Of a DNA stretch of 11,486 nucleotides, positions 1-8,400 are shown in pieces. The translations under genes and the position numbers were made by a program. The notes under the pieces are model-generated. The model ran no database searches. It was not told the DNA's origin and worked only from the letters and a program-made list of their open reading frames with translations. Positions within the stretch are counted from its first letter, which is position 1. The number at the start of each line of letters is the position of its first letter. Origin of the DNA: an uncultured Mycoplasmatota bacterium (GTDB taxonomy: Bacteria; Bacillota_I; Bacilli_A; RF39; UBA660). The stretch is from contig CAMGAM010000030.1 in assembly GCA_946007485.1 (NCBI GenBank), positions 1 to 11,486 on the forward strand. Direction: 5' to 3'.

Positions 1-35
1 TTTTAAGAACTGCTATGGTTATAGTTAGTGAATAA
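1..35 (+). CDS. grpE: GrpE nucleotide exchange factor, C-terminal fragment (partial, 5' end outside window)
   Basis: Reading from base 3 gives LRTAMVIVSE and then TAA at 33-35. This matches the family's C-terminal pattern (LRPAMVxV followed by a few residues), which forms the last beta-strand of the GrpE head that contacts DnaK. GrpE is the nucleotide exchange factor of the cytoplasmic DnaK-DnaJ chaperone cycle. Only ten codons are visible, so the call rests on this short match plus its place directly upstream of dnaK, as in the hrcA-grpE-dnaK-dnaJ order usual in Firmicutes. Any HrcA/CIRCE operator would lie upstream, outside the window. The gap to dnaK is 68 bp with no terminator U-run, which fits co-transcription. 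Confidence 0.85.
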   Translation, partial: LRTAMVIVSE

Positions 36-59
36 CAAAAAAATTATATATAAATTTAA

Positions 60-82
60 TTAATATTCGTTTTGAATATTAA
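60..82 (+). promoter_or_regulatory. Stem-loop between grpE and dnaK
   Basis: A perfect 9-bp inverted repeat, TTAATATTC (60-68) and GAATATTAA (74-82), flanks a GTTTT loop. It ends nine bases before the dnaK Shine-Dalgarno sequence (AGGAGAG, 91-97). No T-run follows, so it is not an intrinsic terminator. Possible roles are an mRNA processing or stabilising structure that sets the dnaK message level apart from grpE, or a protein-binding operator. The stem has only two G-C pairs, and chance hairpins are common in DNA this AT-rich. Confidence 0.4.
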
Positions 83-1939
<1,857 letters not shown>

Positions 1940-1941
1940 GC

Positions 1942-1972
1942 GAATAAGTTCTAGTTTACCTAGGACTTATTC
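1942..1972 (+). promoter_or_regulatory. 13-bp stem-loop between dnaK and dnaJ
   Basis: Bases 1942-1954 (GAATAAGTTCTAG) pair with 1960-1972 (CTAGGACTTATTC) around a TTTAC loop: 13 pairs, all Watson-Crick except one G-U (1950-1964). It begins two bases after the dnaK stop codon. No T-run follows, so it is more likely a processing site or 3'-end stabiliser for the dnaK message than a terminator. It abuts a second hairpin holding the dnaJ ribosome binding site and shares bases 1971-1972 with it. Confidence 0.65.
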
Positions 1973-1988
1973 CTTATGCTAATAAGGA
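1971..1988 (+). promoter_or_regulatory. Hairpin sequestering the dnaJ Shine-Dalgarno: candidate RNA thermometer
   Basis: TCCTTAT (1971-1977) is perfectly complementary to ATAAGGA (1982-1988), with a GCTA loop. The right arm covers the first half of the dnaJ Shine-Dalgarno AAGGAGG (1984-1990), which sits four bases before the ATG at 1995. A short AU-rich helix with two or three G-C pairs masking a heat-shock ribosome binding site is the typical design of RNA thermometers. CTTATT at 1966-1971 could instead pair with AATAAG at either 1943-1948 or 1981-1986, so the two hairpins may exchange. Function is inferred from the pairing only. Confidence 0.45.
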
Positions 1989-1994
1989 GGTAAA

Positions 1995-3107
1995 ATGAAT
2001 AAAAGAGATTATTATGAAGTTCTTGGCGTTGATAAAAATGCCTCTGCAGATGAAATCAAAAGTGCATTTAGAAAATTAGCTAAGAAATATCATCCAGATG
2101 TTTCAAAAGAAGAAAATGCAGCTGAAAAATTTAAAGAAGCCCAAGAAGCATATGCTGTCTTATCTGATCCAGAAAAAAGAAAACAATATGATCAGTTTGG
2201 ACACAGTGCCTTCAATAATAATGGTGGTGGCTTTTCTGGATTCGAAGGCTTTGATTTTGGTAATATGTCTGATATCTTTGATGACCTTTTCGGAGGAATG
2301 GGTTTCTCTTCAAGTAGAAGTAGTCGAAAAAAAACTAACAGTCCTAGAAAAGGAAATGATGTTTTACATCGTATGACTATTGATTTTGAAGAAGCTGTAT
2401 ACGGAACTAAAAAAGATATAAAAATCGATGTAGAAGAAAGCTGCCCTAAATGCAATGGAGCAGGTGGGTTTAATTCTAAAACATGTTCTGAATGCCACGG
2501 AAGTGGAACAATAACTCAAGAACAAAGAACCATTTTTGGAAGTTTTTTATCAAAGACAACTTGTCCTTATTGTAAAGGAAGTGGTACCACATTTGAAGAT
2601 ATTTGTGATGAATGCCGTGGCAAAGGAAAAATAACTAATCGAAAGACTATTACCATTACCGTTCCAGCTGGAATTGATACTGAAAATCGTTTACGAATTG
2701 CTGGTAAAGGTGGAACTGGAATTAATGGTGGTTCTAATGGCGATTTATATATAGAGTTTATTGTTCGTGATCACGATTTCTATCAAAGAGAAGACGATGA
2801 TATCTATATTGAACTTCCATTAACCATCACCGAGGCGGTTCTTGGAACCAAAAAGGATGTTCCTACATTATATGGAAAAGTTGAATTAACTATTCCCGCC
2901 GGCACCCAAAATGGTGATAAAATGCGTTTACGTGGCAAAGGTGTTGAAAATGTCAATACAAAACGCAAAGGAGATATGTATGTTATTACCAAAATAATTA
3001 TTCCAGAAAAACTAACTAGAGAACAAAAAAAATTATTTGAAGAATTATCATACACAGACTTAGAAAATAATAAATATTTTAAAACATACAAAAATTGCAT
3101 CAAATAG
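1995..3107 (+). CDS. dnaJ: Chaperone DnaJ (type I Hsp40)
   Basis: This is the co-chaperone that delivers substrates to DnaK and stimulates its ATPase. The 370-residue product has all parts of a type I DnaJ. The J-domain spans residues 1-70 with HPD at 33-35. A Gly/Phe-rich linker (about 73-105, with [13 protein letters not shown]) follows. The zinc-binding region has four CxxCxGxG repeats ([32 protein letters not shown], about residues 150-215). Beta-rich C-terminal substrate-binding domains complete it. The ATG at 1995 is set by a strong AAGGAGG four bases upstream, which can fold into a hairpin. It is the last gene of the heat-shock operon, and its stop codon TAG lies inside the terminator hairpin. 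Confidence 0.97.
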   Translation: MNKRDYYEVLGVDKNASADEIKSAFRKLAKKYHPDVSKEENAAEKFKEAQEAYAVLSDPEKRKQYDQFGHSAFNNNGGGFSGFEGFDFGNMSDIFDDLFGGMGFSSSRSSRKKTNSPRKGNDVLHRMTIDFEEAVYGTKKDIKIDVEESCPKCNGAGGFNSKTCSECHGSGTITQEQRTIFGSFLSKTTCPYCKGSGTTFEDICDECRGKGKITNRKTITITVPAGIDTENRLRIAGKGGTGINGGSNGDLYIEFIVRDHDFYQREDDDIYIELPLTITEAVLGTKKDVPTLYGKVELTIPAGTQNGDKMRLRGKGVENVNTKRKGDMYVITKIIIPEKLTREQKKLFEELSYTDLENNKYFKTYKNCIK

Positions 3108-3120
3108 GTGCAATTTTTTT
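3090..3120 (+). terminator. Rho-independent terminator of the dnaK-dnaJ operon, overlapping the dnaJ 3' end
   Basis: AAAAATTGCATC (3090-3101) pairs with GGTGCAATTTTT (3107-3118) around an AAATA loop: 12 pairs including one G-U, merging into a T-run that ends at 3120. The stem's left arm is the last codons of dnaJ, and the stop codon TAG (3105-3107) spans the loop and the first base of the right arm. The downstream promoter begins a few bases later. Confidence 0.85.
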
Positions 3121-3127
3121 CTAATTT

Positions 3128-3136
3128 TGTTATAAT
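3128..3136 (+). promoter_or_regulatory. Extended -10 promoter for rsmE
   Basis: TGTTATAAT (3128-3136) is a perfect extended -10 element (TGn plus TATAAT). No good -35 box lies 16-18 bases upstream, since that stretch is occupied by the dnaJ terminator; extended -10 promoters can work without one. The predicted start near 3143 leaves a leader of about 18 bases carrying AAGGTGG (3147-3153) before the ATG at 3161. Confidence 0.7.
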
Positions 3137-3160
3137 TGTTATAGTTAAGGTGGTCTAGTT

Positions 3161-3868
3161 ATGCAAAGATACTTTTTAAAATCAATTACAGATAATGAAC
3201 TTATTTTTTATGACTCTGATATTCATCACATAAAAAATGTCATGCGTTATAAAATTGGTGATCTAATTGAGGCAATATGGGATGAGACTATCTACCTTTG
3301 CCAAATTGCTAGTATCGAACCACTAAACGTATCGATTATTGATACTAAAAAAGAAAATCGAGATAATAATATAAATTTAACCATAGCTATATCTTTAGTT
3401 CAAGAACAAAAATTTGATTTAATTCTTCAAAAATTAACTGAACTTGGAGTAAATAAAATAATTCCAATAAAAACTGAAAGAAGCATTGTTAAACTAGATG
3501 ATAGTAAATTATTAAAGAAGTATCAAAGATGGCAAAATATTTGTAAAGAAGCAAGTGAACAATCACATAGGACTAATATTCCACAAATAGAAAAAGTACT
3601 TACTTTGAAAGAATTAGCTAATTATGATAGCAATCTAAAGCTAATCTGCTCTTTAAATGACAAAACCAAGCCAATAAAAGATTATTTAAAAGAAGAACTC
3701 CAAGAAATGCTTTTCGTTATTGGACCAGAAGGTGGCTTCAGTATTCAAGAAGAAAATTTTCTTATGAATAACAACTTTAAACCAATTTCTTTGGGAAAAA
3801 GAGTATTAAGGGTAGAAACTGCTGCTATATATGTTGCCAGCATAATTAATTATGTTTATGGGGGATGA
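3161..3868 (+). CDS. rsmE: 16S rRNA (uracil1498-N3)-methyltransferase RsmE
   Basis: This enzyme transfers a methyl group from S-adenosylmethionine to N3 of U1498 in helix 44 of 16S rRNA. The 235-residue length is typical. The N-terminal part (about 1-70, starting MQRYFL and including HHIKNVMR) is the PUA-like RNA-binding domain. The C-terminal SPOUT domain shows the family signatures IGPEGGFS (187-194) and LGKRVLRVETAA (211-222), which form the knot that binds the cofactor. The second is usually LGxRILRTETA, so V218 replaces Thr. Expression is from its own promoter. It ends in TGA immediately followed by TAA, four bases before the start of the next gene, so the two are probably translated together. 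prmA, commonly found between dnaJ and rsmE in Firmicutes, is absent here. Confidence 0.95.
   Translation: MQRYFLKSITDNELIFYDSDIHHIKNVMRYKIGDLIEAIWDETIYLCQIASIEPLNVSIIDTKKENRDNNINLTIAISLVQEQKFDLILQKLTELGVNKIIPIKTERSIVKLDDSKLLKKYQRWQNICKEASEQSHRTNIPQIEKVLTLKELANYDSNLKLICSLNDKTKPIKDYLKEELQEMLFVIGPEGGFSIQEENFLMNNNFKPISLGKRVLRVETAAIYVASIINYVYGG
3860..3865 (+). promoter_or_regulatory. Ribosome binding site that selects the start at 3873
   Basis: GGGGGA lies seven bases before the ATG at 3873, inside the end of rsmE. The earlier in-frame ATG at 3852 has no comparable site and would place a run of charged residues before the membrane-proximal N-terminus. The later ATG is therefore preferred. Confidence 0.6.
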
Positions 3869-3872
3869 TAAA

Positions 3873-4991
3873 ATGACAGAATTAATAAATTTCTATAAAG
3901 AATTAGATACCCTAAATCTAATCATCTTTTGGGGAATAATAATTGTAATTATATTATTATTAATCTTTTCAATAATTATTGCCAATAAAAATAAAAAATT
4001 AAAAGAACTCGTTGAAAAAAATAATCATGATAATTTAGAAAAAATTGAAATTCCAATTGCCAAACAAATAACCAATAATCAAGAAGTACTAAAAACACCA
4101 ACAGAGAGTGAAACTATCACCATTAACAAGGAAAAAAGTACTCAAAATAATAACAATTTTGTTGCTGAAGAGCATGTTATTGAATATAACCAAGATATTT
4201 TTTCATTATCAAATATCAAAAAAGCCACGGAAGTAAGTAATCAAGAAAAAGATTACCATGATATTTCAACAAAATATGACCAACCAAATGCTCCATATCA
4301 GCGTAATGTTTTAAGAGAAATGTCCTTAAGTCAAACTTCACCAATTGGAATTGTTAAACCGATAAAAAAAGAATTAACTCAAGCAGAAGAACTTCATAAA
4401 TCATTAATTGATGAAGTTAATAAACCAAAAACAGATACGTTTCCTAAAGATGAAATAAACAAATCAAGCGAATTTTCTAATAAAAATGTAAATTTAGAAA
4501 GCAAAACAACTGATGACCAAATAAAATCAAAAGAATATATTAATAACTCTAATGAAATAAATAATAAAACAGCCGATAATTCACTTAACAACATAAACAT
4601 CACCCATAATAAAATAGCAGATCAACAGTTAAAATACGATGAAATTCAATCAAATGATAAACAAAATAAAACTTTTTCAGATAATAAAAAAGAATCAAGA
4701 CAAGAAAAGTATCTCGAAGAAGTTTCTCAAAAATTAGCCAATGCCAAAGAATTAAATGACATAAATCGTACGGAATATGAACTTAAACAAGAAGAAGATG
4801 CCATTATTAGCTATGAAGAACTAATGAAAAAGAAAGATAGTATCAAAATAGTTGACGAAGAAGAAGCAGTTATTAGCATTGATGAATTAATGAATTTAAA
4901 AAATAAGCAAGAAAAATTATATAACTTAACAGAAACAGAGGAAAATGATAATTTTATTAATGAATTAAAAAAATTTCGTAACGATTTATAA
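3873..4991 (+). CDS. Unrecognised single-pass membrane protein with a long charged, disordered cytoplasmic tail
   Basis: I do not recognise this family. From the ATG at 3873 the product has 372 residues. One strongly hydrophobic helix spans about 14-37 (Leu, Ile and Val rich). It follows an acidic N-terminus and precedes a Lys-rich stretch (NKNKKLKELVEK), so by the positive-inside rule the tail should be cytoplasmic, as in ZipA or EzrA. Most of residues 40-290 is Asn/Lys/Glu/Gln-rich and looks disordered, except for a block at 137-163 (NAPYQRNVLREM, then SQTSPIGI). Near the C-terminus, EEDAIISYEELMKKK (307-321) and EEEAVISIDELMNLK (329-343) are two copies of one motif at a 22-residue period, probably short helical binding sites. 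It is coupled to rsmE. It lies just upstream of the type VII locus but is separated by 107 bp and a promoter, so a role in secretion is unproven. It matches neither EssA nor EssB. Confidence 0.7.
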   Translation: MTELINFYKELDTLNLIIFWGIIIVIILLLIFSIIIANKNKKLKELVEKNNHDNLEKIEIPIAKQITNNQEVLKTPTESETITINKEKSTQNNNNFVAEEHVIEYNQDIFSLSNIKKATEVSNQEKDYHDISTKYDQPNAPYQRNVLREMSLSQTSPIGIVKPIKKELTQAEELHKSLIDEVNKPKTDTFPKDEINKSSEFSNKNVNLESKTTDDQIKSKEYINNSNEINNKTADNSLNNINITHNKIADQQLKYDEIQSNDKQNKTFSDNKKESRQEKYLEEVSQKLANAKELNDINRTEYELKQEEDAIISYEELMKKKDSIKIVDEEEAVISIDELMNLKNKQEKLYNLTETEENDNFINELKKFRNDL

Positions 4992-5050
4992 TCTCATGAT
5001 AACAATTTCGTTTAACCATTAATAAAATAACTAAAACAAATAAAATTAAT

Positions 5051-5079
5051 TTGACTAATTTCAATATTAATAGTATATT
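5051..5079 (+). promoter_or_regulatory. Sigma-A-type promoter of the type VII locus
   Basis: TTGACT (5051-5056) and TATATT (5074-5079) each match the consensus at 5 of 6 positions and are separated by exactly 17 bases. The predicted start near 5086 falls on the Shine-Dalgarno AGGAGA (5086-5091), giving a leader of only about 13 bases before the ATG at 5099. The preceding spacer (4992-5050) has no convincing terminator, so read-through from the upstream gene is possible. Confidence 0.6.
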
Positions 5080-5098
5080 TATAATAGGAGATAATGCA

Positions 5099-5470
5099 AT
5101 GAATGAAAAAAAAGCAGATAACATAATTTTAGAAAAAAATGATAAAGAAAATAAACAAATAATTAATCAAATTGATAATGCAATTAGTAAACAAAAAGAT
5201 AATTTACACAAAATAGATAATACTCAAGAAACACTCGTTGAAATTAATAAAAGTATTAACAGATGCCTTGATTTATTATCTAAAAATATGAATAGTAAAG
5301 AATCAAGACGTAAAATAGATAACATGAGAACAAATAGTATGATTATATTAAAAAAAGTCGATGCTTCTTTAGAAGACACAAGACAAAATACTAAACAAGT
5401 TATAAATAAACTATATACTAATAGAAATCAGTTTGAAAAAAAATCAAAAGAGTCAAAAAAAGAAGAATAG
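5099..5470 (+). CDS. Small helical protein at the head of the type VII secretion locus, unrecognised
   Basis: From the ATG at 5099 this is a 123-residue, very hydrophilic protein with no signal peptide or membrane helix. It is rich in Lys, Asn, Asp and Glu and has almost no helix breakers (no Pro, no Gly). Heptad-like hydrophobic spacing suggests two long helices (about 15-60 and 70-112) joined near KNMNSKES (about 62-69), so a helical hairpin or coiled coil is likely. That is roughly the architecture of WXG100 and other small type VII substrates or chaperones, but there is no WXG motif and no C-terminal YxxxD/E. The ATG is preferred to an upstream in-frame TTG at 5051 because AGGAGA sits seven bases before it and the TTG is part of a -35 box. 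Its TAG stop overlaps the ribosome binding site of essC, so the two are coupled. A secreted substrate, substrate partner or cytosolic accessory factor are all possible. Confidence 0.65.
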   Translation: MNEKKADNIILEKNDKENKQIINQIDNAISKQKDNLHKIDNTQETLVEINKSINRCLDLLSKNMNSKESRRKIDNMRTNSMIILKKVDASLEDTRQNTKQVINKLYTNRNQFEKKSKESKKEE

Positions 5471-5482
5471 AGGTGCATATAT

Positions 5483-8400
5483 ATGCAAGTGGTTGTCATT
5501 AAAAAAGATAAATTATACAAATACCCATTTCCTAATGATAATATTAATAAATATTGGATTAAGGATATTGATCAATATGGTGATGAAAGAGATTTAATAG
5601 CTATTGAGAAAAAGAATAATAACTGGTATCTCTTAAGTAATGATTTATGCAAAATTGAAACTTCAGAAGCAGAATTATCAGAAATATCATTAACCATTAA
5701 TAATTTTATCAAAATAAAAATAAATGAGAACCGAACTAATTATTCTACCGCATTAATTTATGTTTGTGATGAAAATGATCAAACATATTCTACATATGAA
5801 TTATCACAAGATGAGACATACACAATAGGAAGTAGTAGTACTCAAAATATTATTATTAACAACCCCTACATCAATCAAGAACATGCATATTTAATAAAAA
5901 ATGGTAATTCATTTACTATTAAATCACATGATAACAATTGTATGATTTATGTTAATGATATCAGAGTAAATAATAAAAAATTAGAAAATGGCGATATAAT
6001 TTTTATCTATGGATATAAAATAATTGTTATTAACAATTATTTAATTGTTAACAATATAAGCAATCAATTACAAATAAACAGTCCTAATATTGTTCCCAAA
6101 GAATTACCACAATTTGTTGGAACTCTATTGCCAACTGAAGAAGATGATAATGCAACCATCTACGATGAAAATGACTATTATTCTAGAGCCCCTAGATTTG
6201 TTACATCAATTACCGAAGAAAATATTAAAATAGACAACCCACCAGGAAAAGTAGAACCAGATGAAACCCCAGTTCTATATACCATTGGTCCAATGTTGAC
6301 TATGTCAATGTCATCAATTGTAAGTGCTGCATCATCAATTATGAATATAAGAAGTAATAATGGAAAAATAACTACCGCCATTCCTGCGATGGTCGTATCA
6401 TTGGCAATGCTTTGTTCAACTCTTCTTTGGCCAACATTGTCAAAAAAATATACCAAAAAGAAACTAAAGAAAAAGGAAGAAGAAAGACAAAAAAAATATA
6501 TTGCTTACTTAAAAGAAAAAAAGAATTATATAGAAAATTTACGAATTAACCAATTTCAAATATTAACTGAAAATTACAAAGAGCCTAAAGAATTAGAAAC
6601 AATTATCACTAATAGAAAAAGAAATCTCTGGGAAAGATTAATTGAAAGTGAAGATTTTCTACAAGTAAGAGTAGGATTAGGCATGATACCATTAAAATTA
6701 AATTTAAGTTATTCAGTTGAAGAGTTTACTATGGTTGAAGATAATTTAAAAGAAAAACTAAAATCCGTTGTTTCAACCGCTAAAGATATTCCCAATGCCC
6801 CAGTAACTATAAATCTTGTTGAAAGAAATAAATTAGTATTAATTGGTGATAGTTATTATCGTGAATCTATGATTAAAAGCTTAATACTTCAATTAGCAAC
6901 ATATCATTCATACAATGATTTAAAACTAGTATTTATGATTAATGATAGTGTTGGAGAATTTTGGAATGGAGTAAAAATTCTTCCACATACATGGAGTAAT
7001 ACCAGAGATATTAGATTTTATGCTAATAATTATGATGATATGTCAAAAATTTCTTTCTACCTTGAACAAGTATATACCACTAGAAAATATAATGAAGATA
7101 GTGGTGGAAGAAAAGAAACTGATATAACTTACAAAGATGTTTCACCATACTATTTAATTATTGTTGATAACATTAAGAAAAATAAAAATATTGAAATTAT
7201 TAACAAAATATTAAAGGAAGATAGAAATCTCGGTTTTGGATTAATAATCATCAATGATGGAATTTCCAATTTGCCTAATGAATGTAATGATTTCTTAACT
7301 GCCGCTGGTGATAAATCAGCAATTATCAAAAATGACTTGAACAAAAACAATCAGCAAACATTTATTATGGATAACGTCGAAGGAATAGATTTTCCATTAA
7401 TATGTGAAAAACTTTCTAATATTCCTATCAAACTTCCTTTAATGTTAGATGAAATTAAATCATCTATCGGTTTCCTAGAAATGTATAAAGTAGGAAAAAT
7501 TGAACAATTAAACATTTTAGAAAGGTGGAATAACAACAACCCTGTTAATAGTTTAAGTGTTCCTATAGGAATACATACTGATGGTGAATTATTCAACTTA
7601 GATTTACATGAAAAATTTCACGGTCCACACGGACTAATTGCAGGTATGACTGGTAGTGGTAAAAGTGAATTCATAATAACATTTATCCTATCAATGTGCC
7701 TAAATTTTAATCCATATGAAGTATCATTTGTTTTAATAGACTATAAAGGTGGTGGATTAACAGGAGCATTTGAAAACAAATTAAAGGGTATCATACTTCC
7801 ACATTTAGCAGGAACAATTACCAATCTAGATGCCGCTGAAATTAAAAGAAGTTTGTCATCTATAGAAAGTGAATTAAAAAGAAGACAAAGCCTTTTCAAT
7901 CAAGCAAAAATAAAATTAAATGAAAGTACTTTAGATATTTATAAATATCAAAAATTATATCGAGATGGTTTAATCGACGAACCAATATCTCATCTGTTTA
8001 TCATATCTGATGAATTTGCTGAATTAAAAAGTCAACAACCAGATTTTATGGATGAATTAATTTCAACTGCTCGTATTGGGCGTAGTTTAGGAGTTCACTT
8101 AATTCTAGCGACCCAAAAACCAAGTGGTATCGTTGATGATCAAATATGGTCTAATTCTAAATTTAAAGTATGTCTAAAGGTTCAAGAAAAAGCCGATAGT
8201 ATGGATGTTATAAAATGTCCTGATGCCGCAGCATTAAAAAAAGCCGGTAGATTTTATCTACAAGTAGGATATAATGATTACTTTGCTATGGGGCAAGCTG
8301 CCTATGCCGGAACAAAATATATACCTAGAGAAAAAATAGTTAAAACTGTTGATAGAAATATTTCGTTTATAAATAATATTGGAGATATTGTTAAAAGTTA

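Noticed and set aside
3852..3872. Earlier ATG (3852) for the 372-residue membrane protein
   Set aside because: It lacks a ribosome binding site and overlaps rsmE by 17 bases, while GGGGGA lies seven bases before the ATG at 3873.
3873..4991. Calling the membrane protein EssA or EssB
   Set aside because: EssB has a pseudokinase domain before its membrane helix and EssA is much smaller; this protein has one N-terminal helix and a disordered tail.
4975..5020. Terminator after the 372-residue gene
   Set aside because: The only complementarity (AACGA near 4980 with TCGTT near 5010) is five pairs with a long loop and no following T-run.
5080..5085. TATAAT as the -10 box of the type VII promoter
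   Set aside because: It is 23 bases from the -35 and would put the transcription start at or beyond the ribosome binding site; TATATT at 5074-5079 has the right spacing.
5051..5098. N-terminal extension of the small helical gene from a TTG at 5051
   Set aside because: The TTG is the start of a good -35 box with a -10 at 17 bases, it has no ribosome binding site, and AGGAGA sits at the right distance from the ATG at 5099.
5099..5470. Calling the small helical protein EsxA/WXG100
   Set aside because: It has no tryptophan at all, no WXG turn and no C-terminal YxxxD/E; only size, helicity and location agree.
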